Positions 1 to 11,067 of a stretch of DNA of 64,000 nt are shown here, piece after piece. Source of the DNA: Tulasnella sp. 424 (Eukaryota > Basidiomycota > Agaricomycetes > Cantharellales > Tulasnellaceae). The stretch covers positions 1 through 64,000 of the forward strand of contig WSUB01000035.1 in NCBI GenBank assembly GCA_019633425.1, written 5' to 3'. A program made the position numbers and the translations under genes. Within the stretch, counting starts at the first letter, position 1. Each line of letters starts with the position of its first letter. The notes below the pieces were generated by a model. The model was given only the letters and a program-made list of their open reading frames with translations, was not told the DNA's origin and did not search any database.

Positions 1-204
1 ATGCGTGCGCCTTCCACGCAGTATTTGGGGTGCCTTTGGTCTTCGTACCCCCCCCAGGGCAGCAGTCGGTTGTCATCCTGGTGGTGACCGGCTTGCCCAA
101 ACTGGAGTCGAATGGAGGTGTCGGGCGAAGACGACACTAGGTTATATAGTATGTCACCAGATCTACCACCATGTATGTATATAGCAGACCCAGCGGGAGG
201 GAGC

Positions 205-674
205 GAGCCGAAGCGGCCGGTGAAGCGTATTGCAAGGCGGCTGTATGTCGTGAAGCTGCCAACATACAGTCTCCATCTAATACTCTATCTCCCTCATAGG
301 GCGTTGATCTCAAAAACCCCGTCCCGGGTGAGGGGATTAAGTTTCCTGAGAACGGTAGCCATTACTCAGATTACTAACGTGATGTCGTGCGGCAGATTGT
401 GCGCAGCCTTGCTTCCAGAGCACGCCCTCGAACAATGGCTGCGCTAGCGATGACAACGCTTGCTTGTGCAAGGATACCTCCTTCGTTCAGAGCGTCAGCT
501 CGTGCGTTTATAATTCTTGCAATGGTCAAGACTTTACAACTGCCGAACTCGTCGGCGAGGCTCTGTGCAGGGCTAACGTGGGTCCACCCAGATATCAGGT
601 GCTGGTCCCTTAACTGACTTGGATGGTCATTGATACAGGGTGTCGACATTTCTTCCATCGTTGGTGCAGCTTAA
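205..674 (+). pseudogene. 5'-truncated double-CFEM gene (array copy L1)
   Basis: The second CFEM half is intact and spliced as in the complete copies: a short linker exon after a CTCATAG acceptor near 299, then a long exon (about 386-586) with the ordered cysteines and the signature DDNACLCKD, and a last short exon ending in a stop at 672-674 (GVDISSIVGAA). Of the first CFEM domain only the last dozen codons remain (about 207-242, matching AGEAYCKAA of the intact copies). The DNA before 205 shows no signal-peptide exon. It is either a recombined relic or a gene whose 5' part was replaced. No full product is expected. Confidence 0.75.
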
Positions 675-1877
675 TCTCTAATCAAAGACTGGACACGGCT
701 TGGGAATTGCACTAGCTGCTGTCTGCTTTCCAACCCGGACTCATTCTGCTGGAGATCTAGACACTCGTAAATGATCAGTAGTTGTTGAATGTTTGATCGA
801 TGGTGTTATGGAGTTTCTCTTAAGCCCCACGATTGGATTTGGCCTTCCTCTCTGAATTCAATATGAGTCGTCTGGATATATATCGTCGGTGCCAATATCC
901 TTCTCCTATCGTATTTGTCCACGAAGAGTGCTTGCACATAGAATGACTGATAACATGCGGTCGTAACGTGCGAAACCAGCTATGTTCATCTATTCTACCT
1001 TGGCGCGTCTTCGTTTTAATGAACACCCGGCCCCCGGGGCAGGTACGATCACCCTTCCGCCTAATCATCTCCGTGTGATGTTAAACCGAAACATTTCACC
1101 TCGTCTCCGACCCTTCTGGCAGCCAATCATCCTTAGATCGAGTGTCGTCAGGCTATCCTTTCTCTTAAGCTTCCGTCTCCAAATTACCGCTCGGATCAAT
1201 TCAATGGACAGGCACAATTTTGAATCACGTCCTCCGAGTTCGCGAGATCTCTTTAGCCCCCTAAGGAGCTCCGTAAGCAAGTGAAAGGTATCGAGTCCTC
1301 TCAATGAAATTTGACCCCCTCTGTTCGCTGCCCGAGGAACTTGACTCTTCTTCCGACGAGGGCCATGAGTGGAGTCGACAACTTCGACAATCGCGAAGTG
1401 TCCGAGAAGCAGAACTTTGTACCCACGAGTGAAAACCATAGCTAACCCGGCTAGAAGAGTATCCGATACGATTGTGAGTATTTAAAGATATAGTTTGACT
1501 TACGACCGGGACCGAAATAACTTAGTAGTCTCTGGACCGACACAGAGAGATCCCACGTTCTAAACCTTGACGAATATTCCACAGACAGGAATCCATAAAT
1601 TTCTTTGTCAAAAATCTACTCACAATAGTGGAAGGGTACCGAACTGTTAGGTCGCGTTTACGTATCTCAAGCTAATCCCCAACTTCCCCTCCATCACGCG
1701 GAGACCTATAAATGCCGAACTTCCAGTTTGTTCGACTCGGACTTCAGACTCTTGGCCTCTCCCGTCTCTCCCTAGTCATACCTCTCTTCGCCTTATCCAA
1801 CCCTTCGTCTTACATTTCTTGTCGACCATCCTCATGTATCCTTCTTCAACGACTTTATCATGTCGACGACCTTCAGC
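675..1877. repeat. CFEM-array unit, downstream spacer, copy 1
   Basis: No gene seen. The stretch from 675 to about 1330 matches, with scattered differences, the spacers after 6042, 8717 and 11851 (for example the shared run around TTTGATCGATGGTGTTATGG and the block near 1045-1330 that matches 6405-6720). From about 1330 to 2930 the homology is interrupted by the CFEM gene at 1878 and its own 5' flank. Short open frames here are not conserved between copies. Confidence 0.7.
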
Positions 1878-2900
1878 ATGCGTGTCTCTCTCGCCCTCAT
1901 TTTCGCAGCCTCTCTCGTATCCGCCGGCGCTCTCTTTGAACGTCAGACAACCACCCGAGTGAGTAGTCCACAGGTTGAAAGCGAGTCAATTTCAATAACC
2001 TCGCCGTATTGACATGACTGTTTATCTATCCTAAAGGTTGCGCGACTCTGTGCTTGACTAGCTCTGATCCCAGCCCTGGTTCCCCGCCCGACGAGCTCTG
2101 TCTCTGCCTAAATCAAGCATACATCAAGCATACATCAACGGGACCACCAGATGTGTTGCCAAGGCTTGCAGTGTCGAAGATGTTGCATCTGTCGAGGCGG
2201 CCAATGAGACACGTTGCAAAGCCGCTGTGCGTCGTCCTTTGCCCGGATCCGCCGACCATACTTCTCCTGATTTTACAAATTATAGGGCATCGATCCAAAG
2301 AGCCCGTTCCATAGTTCGTACTCGGACCTTCGTCGGCGCAATCGCTAATGACCTGTCATTACCTCAACCAATGCAGTTGACTCTTTCTTTCCTTTTCACA
2401 CGTTGCACCGAATCCTGTCCCAAGAACGGGGGCCCAGCTGGGCTCCTGCTCTCTCAACGACTACCCATGCTTGTGTAGGGACGCAAACTATCCTCAGTCT
2501 AATGATACCTGTGTTCATAGCACTTACAATGCTCAAGACGCAGTAGCGACTGAACCCGCTGCTCAGGCCGTGTGCAGAGCCGTCGTGAGTACCTTCCCCC
2601 TTCCCCTGCATGAGCGAATCGGAGTGATCTTAACTATTTTACTTGGGTGTGCTTTATGTTAGGGAGAACGCTGGCACTCATCCCAACGAATCGGCTTCTT
2701 CGGGTTCTGCACGGGTGTTGTGGCTTCTGCTTCTTCCACCGCTGCAACGGCAACCACTCCCTCGGCCACCAAAAACGCTGCTGCAGCGGGCTTCATGGTA
2801 ACAAAGGGCCTAATAGTTAGTGGTCTTGCTGCCGTCATTGCTGCTTCGGGCTGTACAGCACCTTTGGATGGAGTCATTGGGAAGTCTGTCTTGTTTTTTT
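1878..2900 (+). pseudogene. Long-form CFEM gene with C-terminal anchor, frameshifted (L2)
   Basis: Exon 1 (1878-1967) encodes a signal peptide, MRVSLALIFAASLVSAGALF, then an ERQ processing site. The next exon begins with the CFEM pattern CATLC...DELCLCLNQAY. Here an 11-bp run (AAGCATACATC) is present twice in tandem at about 2113-2135, so the rest of the domain (CVAKACSVEDV...CKAA) lies in another frame; removing one copy would be in frame, and the related fragment at 9300 has only one. The second CFEM domain (about 2404-2586) also needs a one-base frame change. After the last intron a Ser/Thr/Ala-rich stretch leads to a hydrophobic tail (GLIVSGLAAVIAAS), as in GPI-anchored CFEM proteins. A T16 run follows at about 2893. 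A pseudogene unless there are sequence errors. Confidence 0.65.
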
Positions 2901-3393
2901 TTTTTTTCACACCTTGCTTCCGACTTCCCAGCTTATTATTGTATCCCGCATTTTGTTATAAATTTCCCAGTATTAAGTCGGCGTTCCGCCTTATTCAATC
3001 GTGATGTCACTCGCTCGTTTTGAACCTTGTGGGTCGCTCCAATAGAGTGGCGCGTGAGGGTTGTCCACTTCCGTGCCAAGGCCTATCGGCGTGGTGTGGC
3101 GCCTTGACGTCTTGGCTACAACTACCATGTACCCCTCGACTGCGCCCTCAACTGAAGCAAAAGTTACCTTCGTGAAATTCACAGGTCTTGGAGGCAAATT
3201 GTCGCTAACCGCCCAACCCATAGCTATTCTAGCTCTATCAGGAACGTTGGAGCTTTTGCGCTGTCATGATTGGTCCAACCTCCGCTGCCCAGACCTGAGA
3301 TCGCCCTAAGAGCCGTTACACCTGCGCCAGGGTAGTGGAGCGGTTTTAATTCTGCTAAGAGGGACAAATTAATTTACGATCTCGGAACGGGAC

Positions 3394-3615
3394 ACTGCCT
3401 CGCACACACACAGCTCTCTCACAAGCCCAGTCAAGGCACGAAAGCCCGCCGCACGCCCCAATCCCCCTTCACAGTCCCGACGATAACGACACGTCCACAA
3501 TTCGCCTGCTCGGATTGGCCGACGGGACGTGGGGTGAGGTAGGGCGGACACGTGCGCCAGGCCTTGTACATGTGTGTCAGTGCGAGACAGTCACTCGAGT
3601 TTTGCAAACAAGCTG
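3394..3615. mobile_element. MITE-like insertion, copy 1
   Basis: The sequence between 3394 and 3615 interrupts a stretch that runs uninterrupted at 7110-7170 and 10225-10280 in the other array units. It resembles 37449-37717 over its whole length (CTCGCACACACACAGC at the left; CACTCGAGTTTTGCAAA at the right). In the second copy both ends form an imperfect inverted repeat; here the left end seems shortened. No coding capacity. No target-site duplication could be made out. Confidence 0.65.
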
Positions 3616-3767
3616 GAACACGTGATCTCATCGGCGAGCGGGACAAAAAGCGGCCAGCGCTTGATTTCGCACAGCCCTCAATCTGATGATCACCTCGGTT
3701 TCCCACTTGCGCGCGGGTTATTTTTGGAAAGGAAGGCAATGCTATTTCCAAAATCGTCCTTCGGACC

Positions 3768-4593
3768 TAGTCTCCCGGTGTCAGACTGATAACAACTTGT
3801 GAGTGTGGTAGGTTCGTTGTTATCAGTCTGCTCCAATTCGCGCCGCGCGACCTTGTACCCCCCGTGGGAGCTCTCGAGGCTAATTACCGAGATTGCACCG
3901 AACGTAAACAAAAGCGACGCGCTCGCGTCTATCTCCTCTTGCGCTTATTTTCAGTTACCTCTTCGATGCTGATTGAGAGCCAAAAACACTGAGAATCGAC
4001 CCATGGATATTCTATGTTTCAGAAATTCGTGCAAAACCGGATTTCAAAGTGGGAAATGGACTCAGAGAGGGACAACCCACGGGAGTTGCAAAGACACTCC
4101 ATGCACATAATCCTACCGATGCAACTGCCTCTGGGAATGGTAAATAGCTCTACTTTATACTCCAGCTACTCGATACATGGGTCTAATTGCAGAGCGGGGC
4201 CTATGGAATTCAATGTGATGGGAACTCCATCACCGTTGAATGCCATTGCATGAACATAGGTATGGAACATAACTATTGAATAAGTAAAAGAAATTAAATA
4301 AGAAGTCTATCCAGCTTCTGGTTCGATGTATGGGGTTCGTATGGCTCTTCCTTGGTGCGGAACCCCAGGCTGTCGAGAATCGGGATACCGGCACATGCGA
4401 GCCGCACCCCTACCAGAGCTGGTGCCAGTCATTCCCACAGATTATCCTAGTATTTCCATAAGGAATATTTCATGCTACTGCCCAAGAAAAGACAAGGAAA
4501 AAGAGAGAAGAGGCGTATTTGGAGCGGAGTCCAAATTGTGACGCGATTCTCACGGGGGGTACAAGGTCGCGGGGCGCGAATTGGAGAAGACTA
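3768..4593. mobile_element. Non-autonomous TIR DNA element with 9-bp target duplication
   Basis: A 36-bp inverted repeat with one mismatch lies at 3831-3866 and 4551-4586 (CTCCAATTCGCGCC...). Both ends continue to TAGTCT/AGACTA. The element is flanked by the direct repeat CTTCGGACC (3759-3767 and 4594-4602), while the array copies at 7300-7330 and 10420-10450 have a single CTTCGGGCCC at the same place and no insert. A 9-bp duplication is typical of Mutator-like elements. The interior has no transposase; it contains a short cysteine-containing open stretch (about 4010-4280) I cannot identify, perhaps captured sequence. Confidence 0.8.
3774..3830. repeat. 57-nt palindromic insert inside the left end of the TIR element
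   Basis: Perfect 15-bp inverted repeat (CAGACTGATAACAAC at 3782-3796, complement at 3816-3830) with a 19-nt loop. It splits the left terminus TAGTCT from the 36-bp inverted repeat; at the right end the two are one base apart. It looks like a nested insertion or a hairpin-derived expansion. Confidence 0.7.
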
Positions 4594-4999
4594 CTTCGGA
4601 CCCCTGGAATAGACCCCGTCACTTGGCAGATTCAAGGTCCGACCTTAACCTGCCGTTTGATCAACGCCACACAAGTGCAAGGCGGCTCCTTGTGACCTCA
4701 CAAAAAACGTAATGCGTAAATTAACCTTACATTGCCGAAACCACCCTCCCTTCTCTCTGCTGTTAGCCGCAGTGATGACCTAGTGGTTTCTCGACAACTC
4801 TAGTGTGAGCAGGCCTCCGCACTCCATCGTCTAATCAGCTAGGACGGCCACGGGCATAGAAAAATATCTGAATGTTGGGGAATAAAGCGATGCAAGGGCA
4901 GTCCACTCTAACTTCTACCTGTGGTTCGGCCGGGATGCTGCGCGCTCCGCGGCGTCAAAGTTCGAGAACGGATGATCTCTCATTTGTCCACGCCCGAAA

Positions 5000-5098
5000 G
5001 TCACCTGCACGATCATCTGTGGTCCTCATGCGAGGCGCATGCTTCACACTGCCAGGCTCATTATTTTTGAATCCAACACCTCGTCGTATAAAGACAGG
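5000..5098 (+). promoter_or_regulatory. Conserved CFEM promoter block (gene 5272)
   Basis: Starts GTCACCTGCACGATCA, continues through a CATGC-rich stretch and CACACTGCCAGGCT, and ends with the TATA-like GTCGTATAAAGA about 175 bp before the ATG. The same order of blocks precedes five other CFEM genes here. Confidence 0.7.
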
Positions 5099-5271
5099 TC
5101 CTAGCAACCTCATCCCAACAATTCACCAGTACACCAATCCCCCCACATCTTCATCAACTTTACCCCAGAGCCCTCTTGTCCCACTCACCCACTAGCTTCC
5201 TTTCCTCGATCGTCCTCTTTCAGTCACTCAATTAAACTCCCTTTTGGTCTCTTCCTCGATACACCAACATT

Positions 5272-6042
5272 ATGCGTTTCTCCATCGCCGTCCTCTTCGC
5301 TGCATCGCTTGTCTCCGCCTTCACCGTGCTCAAGCGCCAGGACAGCGCCCCTGGTAAGCTATCAAAGCATATGAGGGGTGATATCCAATCGCATAACATT
5401 ACTGACTTGACTCGCTGATATCACAGCCTGCGCAACGACGTGCCTAACGAGCAGTGACCCTACCCCTTGCAAGGCCACCGACACCCCTTGCCTTTGCCTA
5501 AATGAAAAGTTCCTAACAGCCGTTGCTACTTGTACCGAGAGCTCTTGCAGCGCGCAGGACCTCGCAGCGGCCGAAGCGGCCGGTGAAGCGTATTGCAAGG
5601 CAGCTGTATGTCGTTAATGCTGCCAACATGCAGTCTCCATCTAATACCCTATCTCCCTCGTAGGGTGTTGATCTCACAAATCCCCTCCCAGGTGAGTGGA
5701 TCAACTTTCCTGAGAACGGCAGCTATTACTCAGATTACTGATGAACGTTACGTTCTGTTGCAGCTTGCGCAACGCCTTGCTTTAGCCAGGCCCCGACCAC
5801 GGGCAGCTGCGCTAGCACTGACGACGCTTGCTTGTGCAAGGATACCTCCTACGTTCAGAGCGTCAGCACGTGCGTCCATAGTGCTTGCACTGGTCAAGAC
5901 CTTACAACTGCCGAACTCGTCGGCTCGGCTCTGTGCAGGGCTAACGTGGGTCCACCCAGATATCAGGGGCTGGTCTGTTAACTGACTTGAATGATCATTG
6001 ATATAGGGTGTCGACATTTCATCCACCATTGGTGCAACTTAA
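5272..6042 (+). CDS. Secreted double-CFEM-domain protein (L3)
   Basis: Five exons: 5272-5353, 5427-5605, 5664-5691, 5764-5945, 6007-6042; 168 residues. Residues 1-20 are a signal peptide (MRFSIAVLFAASLVSA), followed by a KR dibasic site before mature Gln. Two CFEM domains follow (about 27-88 and 97-158), each with eight cysteines and the Asp before Cys-Leu-Cys (DTPCLC and DDACLC); in characterised CFEM proteins that Asp binds haem iron. The domains are joined by the tiny exon GVDLTNPLP and the protein ends GVDISSTIGAT. There is no C-terminal anchor, so it is probably released. CFEM proteins are known in haem/iron uptake, adhesion and pathogenicity; which applies is not visible here. Intact sibling of 7940 and 11068. 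Confidence 0.9.
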
Positions 6043-7715
6043 TCTTTAACCAGCGAGTGGCCACAGCTTGGGTACTGCTTTCCAACCCGGACTCATTTTG
6101 CTGGCGAGACTCGTATAATGATCAGTATTTGTTAAAATGTTTGATCGATGATGTTATGGACTTTTCTCTTAAATCCCACGATTGACTGTTGGACATTTCT
6201 CTGAATCAACGCGAGACGTCTTGATATATATTGTCGGTGCCAATATATGCAAATTCCTTCTCCTATCTTATATGTCCATGAGGAGTGCTTACACATAGAA
6301 TGACTAAGAACGTGCGGTCGTAACGTGAGAAGTATCTTTGCACCAGCTATGTTGATCTACTCTACCTTGGCGTGTCTTCGTTTTAATGAACATTTGGGGC
6401 AGGTACGATCACCCTTCGGCCTAGACACGTGACATTACCGAACCAGGCCATTTTCCGTGTGATGCCAGACCCGAACATCTCACTTCTTCCTCCCTCGTCT
6501 CCGGCCCTTCTGGTAAGCAATCATTCCCAGATCGATTGTCCTCAGGCTATCCTTCTCTTAAGCTTCCGTCTCCAAATTACCGCTCGCATCAAATTCTGTG
6601 GACAGGCACAATTTTGGATCTCGCCCCTCAAGTTCCCTACATCTCTTCAGCGCCCCCCCCCCCCAAGGAGCTCCGCCAGCAAGTGAAAAGTATCGGGTCC
6701 TCTCGAAGAAATTTGACTCCCTGTTGTATCCCTCGTTTGATATGTATTTCCCAGTATCACGTCGGCGTTCCGTCTCAGTCAGTCGTGATGTCAGATCTTC
6801 GCTCCAATGACGGAGTGCAGAGAGGGTGGCCCGAGATCTTCCGTGCCAAGCGTATTTCTCGGCGTGGCATGGCGTCTCGACTTCCACATCCCTCTCGACT
6901 GCGCCCCCAGCTGATGCCAGAGTCACCTTCTTGAAATTCACAGTTTATTCGAGGCAATCTATCGCTGACCGCCCAACCCATAGTTATAATTCTAGCTCGA
7001 TCATACACGCTGGAGCCTTCGCACCGCTGGCCAAACCTCGGCTGCCCAGATTTGAGATCGCCCATAGCGTCGTTTTACACTTGCGCCGAGGTTAGTTTTT
7101 ACATAACCCTGCTAGCGAGGGACAAAATGAAATTACCATCTCCGGTGAAGCCTGTGAACACGTCATATCTTCGGACAACCATATACCGCACGTGCAAAGC
7201 GGCCAGCGCTCGAATTCGCACAGCCCTCAACCTGATGACCACCTCGTGTTCCCACTTGCTCGCGGGCTATTTTTGAACAACAAGGCAATGTTATTTCCCA
7301 AACCATCCTTCGGGCCCGAGGATACTTGGCAGGTACCGTCCAAGGTCTGTCCCCCAACCTGCCGTTCGATCAAAGCCACACCAGAGCAAGCCAGCTCGTT
7401 GTGACCTCACAGGAAGCATGATGCTGAAGGTAATCTAATATTGCCAAAGCCACCCTATTTCCTCTGTTGCTGTCAGCCGCAGTGATGCCCTAGTGGGCTC
7501 TCAACGAGTGGAGACAGCCTGTGCACTCCATCTTCTAGGGCGGTTACGGGCACAGGCAACGATTTTAATCTTGGGAAATAAGGCTATGTAAGTGTCAGTC
7601 TACTCTAACGACGGCGGTGCGGCTTTAACATTCGCAGTTCGGCTGGGGGGCTGGGCACTTCATGGGGCGTTCAGGGTTCGGGAACGGATGATCACTCATT
7701 TGTCCACGCCCAAAC
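6043..7715. repeat. CFEM-array spacer, copy B
   Basis: Third to fifth kilobase-scale copies of this spacer lie after 674, 8717 and 11851. Contains a C10-11 run near 6651. Open frames (e.g. around 6536-6934) are not conserved among copies and are not taken as genes. Confidence 0.7.
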
Positions 7716-7805
7716 GTCACCTGCACAATCACGGTGATCCTCATGCAAGGGGCATGCCCCACACTGCCAAGCCTTCTTGGGTCGTACGGCTCGACGTATT
7801 AATAC
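7716..7805 (+). promoter_or_regulatory. Conserved CFEM promoter block (gene 7940)
   Basis: GTCACCTGCACAATCAC, then CACACTGCCAAGCCTTCTTGG, then GACGTATTAATACC; the last box is about 140 bp before the ATG. Confidence 0.75.
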
Positions 7806-7939
7806 CAGTCCCCCCATCGTTACCAAGTTTCCCCTAAAACCTTCTCGTCTCCCTCATCCACTAGCTTCATTTCCTCGCTCAACCTCTTTCAGTCACTCAA
7901 TTAAACCCATTTTGACCGCTTCCTCGATACACTAAAAGT

Positions 7940-8717
7940 ATGCGTTTCTCCATCGCCGTCCTCTTCGCAGCATCGCTCGTCTCCGCCCTCACCGTGCTCA
8001 AGCGCCAGACCGACCTCCCTGGTAAGCTATCACAGTCTATATGGATTAATATTCCATCCCATAGTATTACTGACTTGGCTGATTGGTATTAAAGCCTGCG
8101 CACAGTCGTGCATTGCTAACGCCAGCCCTAGCCCTTGCAATGCCACGGACATCCCTTGTATTTGTCTAAATGAGAAGTGGTACACTGCGGTCGGTACTTG
8201 CGTCCAAGGCGCTTGTTCCGCGCAGGACGCTCAAACGGCACTCGCGGCCGGTATCGCGGAGTGCAAGGCGGCTGTATGTCATCGATGCTGCCCACACCTA
8301 ATCGCTATCTAATACTCTATCTCCCTCGTAGGGTGTTGATCCCACGAATCCCTGGCCGAGTGAGTGGATTAACGATCCCGAGAACGGCAGCTATTTGCCA
8401 CAATGCTGATGAACGTACTTCACTTTCTGTTGCAGCTTGTTCGCAGTCATGCGTGGCAAACGCTAAACCTACTGGCAGCTGCCCGGAAAATGATGACGCC
8501 TGCTTGTGCAAGGATTCCGGCTACATCGGATCCATTGTTCAATGCGTCCATGGCGCTTGCACTGGTCAAGATCTTACAACCGCCGAGACCGTGGGCGAGG
8601 CTTTTTGCAGGGCTGCGGTGCGTACATTCGGATGCTGGGTGCTGGTCCTATCTAAACTGACTTGAATGGTCGTTGACACAGGGTGTTGACATTTCATCCT
8701 CCGTTGGTGCTGCTTAA
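7940..8717 (+). CDS. Secreted double-CFEM-domain protein (L4)
   Basis: Exons 7940-8021, 8095-8273, 8332-8359, 8436-8617, 8682-8717; 168 residues, the same exon lengths as the gene at 5272. Signal peptide MRFSIAVLFAASLVSALTVL, KR site, then two eight-cysteine CFEM domains with DIPCIC and DDACLC at the haem-ligand position. The first domain has diverged more from its siblings (CIANASPSPCNATD; WYTAVGTCVQGACSAQD) than the second, so the copies are not simply identical duplicates and may differ in ligand or partner. Ends GVDISSSVGAA without an anchor. Part of the + strand tandem array. Confidence 0.9.
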
Positions 8718-10842
8718 TTCTGAACCAAGGACTGACCGCGACTCGGGTGTGGTACTAGCTGGCGTCTGCTTACCAAATCGGACTCGTTCTGCTTGAGACC
8801 CTCGGACATGATCTCAGTACTTGTTGAAATGTTGGATTGATGTTACGGACCTTTCTCTTTAACCCTAGGATTGGCTGGTTGTTGGGTTCTTCTCTGAATT
8901 CAACGCTATCCAGCTTAATACATATCGTCTGTGGCAATATATGCAAATCATTTCGCCTATCCTATGTGTCCGTGAAGAGTGCTTGCACATAGAAAAACTG
9001 AGTATGCGCCGTCGTAGGATCGTTAATGAGAATAGGGTCAGATCAAATGCTGGTCAGAAAAATGATGCAACCGGATGGTACACACATTTTCCCCCTTGTT
9101 CCATGCGTTACTATGTCATGTAAATGAACGGGCCACACGAACTCGATGTCGGCCTTCGCATGCCGAGCGAGCGAACATGCAGCTTGTCGAGACTTTCGAC
9201 CTTGGCGAAGGAAAAAACGATTACAGTCAAGCACGTAAAATCGCTCACTGCATAACGTGCGAAATACCTTTGCACCGGGTATATTTATTTATCTTATCCG
9301 GGGCTGTGGCAGGTCGACAACCATCCTCAGTGAGTAATCCAGAGGTCGAAAGCGAGTCGATTCCAATAATCTCGCCGTGTTGACATGACTATTCATCTAC
9401 CCTACAGGTTGCACGACCCCGTGCTTGACTGGCCCTGATCCTAGCCCTTGTCCCTCGACCGACAAGTCTGTCTCTGGGTAAGTCAAGTATACATTAAGGC
9501 GACCACTAAATGTGTTACCAAGGCTTGCAGTGCCGAAAACACGTCGGTTGGGTTTACGTCGGAAGGTCCCCGACAGCGGTGGCGGGTTATGTTGCGTGGG
9601 GTGACAAGCCGAGGGGGTACCTGACGGTATCTCAGATGCCCCTCGAGGCCAGAGCTTAACCGCGAGGTGTCATTCCCGGGGGGTTGGCAGAAGTTGCGGC
9701 CGGTTGTGGCGTTGCCGTGTAGAATTAATTATCCGCCTATTATTGTATCCCTCGTTTGATATAAAATTCCCAGTATTATAATGGTTTGTATTAAGTGTTT
9801 TCACCCTCGAAAACCACCTCGCCCGACTCCACCTAAAGATGCGGAAGGGATCCCTTTCGGATAGTGACGTAACGTGTTCTCCTACCTCATTAGGCAGGTG
9901 GGGTGAGTGAGGGTGGCCCTCTTCCGTGCCAAGCGCATCAGCGTGGTGTACCGCCACGGTGTCTTGGCTATAACCACCACGTTGCCCCTCGACTGCGCCC
10001 TCAGCTGAAGTGAGAGTTACCTCCTTGAAATTCCCAGTTCGTCGAGGCAATCTGTCGCTGATCGCCCAGCCCATAGTTATTCTAGCTTGATCATACATGT
10101 TGGAGCGCTCGTACTGCTGACCGAACCTCGACTGCCCAGACCTGAGATCCCCCTAAGCGCCGGTGGCGTTCATCGTTTACACCTGCGCCGGGGTAGTAGA
10201 GTAGTTTTAGTCCTGCTAAGAGAGGGACTAGATGATATTACCGTCTCGGAATGGGACGTGAAGTCTCTGAACACGTCGTCTCTTCGGCGAGCCTAGGGAC
10301 AACTATATCCCGTGCAAACGCGGCCGGCGCTCGAATTCGCACAGCCCTCGACCGGATAATCACCTGAGTTTTCCATTTACGCACCGGTTATTCTCGGACA
10401 AGAAGGCAATGTCATTCCCAAATTGGCCTTCGGGCCCGAGGAATAGACCCAGTCACTTGGCAGGTCCAAAGTCCGACCCCAACCTGTCGTTCGATCAATG
10501 CCACACCAGAGCAAGGCAGCTCGTTGTAACCTCACAAGGAACATAATGCGGAAAGTAACCTTATCTCACCGAAGCCACCCTCTTCTCTCTATGCTGTCAG
10601 CCCCAGTGATACCTAGTGGGCTCTCAACAGCTCTGGTGTGGAGCAAACCTATCGTGTAATCCGCTAGGGCGACTCCTGGCACAGGAGTCTATCTGAATTT
10701 TGGGGAATAGGGCGATGCAAGGGGAGGTCTACTCTAACGAAGGTGGTGTTGCTCCGCCATTCGCAGCTTGGCTAGGAGGCTGCGCGGTTTATAGCGTTCA
10801 AGGTTCGAGAACGGACGATCTCTCATTCGTCCACGATCGAAG
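8718..10842. repeat. CFEM-array spacer, copy C
   Basis: Matches spacers A and B, but 9300-9545 carries a fragment of the long-form CFEM gene (annotated separately) and about 9545-9720 is not seen in the other units. From 9735 (TTATTGTATCCCTCGTTTGATAT) the match with 2935 and 6724 resumes. Confidence 0.65.
9300..9545 (+). pseudogene. Fragment of a long-form CFEM gene
   Basis: Matches about 1950-2180 of the gene at 1878: the end of exon 1, its intron, and the start of the first CFEM domain (CTTPCLTGPDPSPCPSTDKS), then GTGTTACCAAGGCTTGC. It has a single copy of the tract that is duplicated at 2113-2135. There is no signal peptide, and the match ends at about 9540. Confidence 0.65.
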
Positions 10843-10932
10843 GTCACCTGCACGATCACCTGTGGTCCTCATGCGATGCGCATGCTCCACACTGCCGAGC
10901 CTCCTTGGGACGTACGGCTCGTCGTATTAATA
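10843..10932 (+). promoter_or_regulatory. Conserved CFEM promoter block (gene 11068)
   Basis: GTCACCTGCACGATCACC, CACACTGCCGAGCCTCCTTG and GTCGTATTAATACC in order; the last is about 140 bp before the ATG. Confidence 0.75.
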
Positions 10933-11067
10933 CCAGTCCCCCCATCTTCACCAACTTTCCCCCAGAATCCTCTCGTCTCACTCATCCACTAGCTGCCTTT
11001 CCTCACTCATCCCCTTTCAGTCATCGAATTTAACTCATTTTGACCTCTTCCGCAATACACCAACAGT

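Larger units (their letters stand above)
2901..5271. repeat. CFEM-array unit upstream region, copy B, with two insertions
   Basis: Matches the 5' flanks of the genes at 7940 and 11068. It is longer because of a ~222 bp MITE-like insertion (3394-3615) and an ~826 bp terminal-inverted-repeat element (3768-4593), annotated separately. The last 300 bp hold the conserved CFEM promoter block. No other gene is supported. Confidence 0.75.

Noticed and set aside
6536..6941. Overlapping open frames on both strands in the array spacer
   Set aside because: Other copies of the spacer have stops or indels in the same places, so the frames are not conserved.
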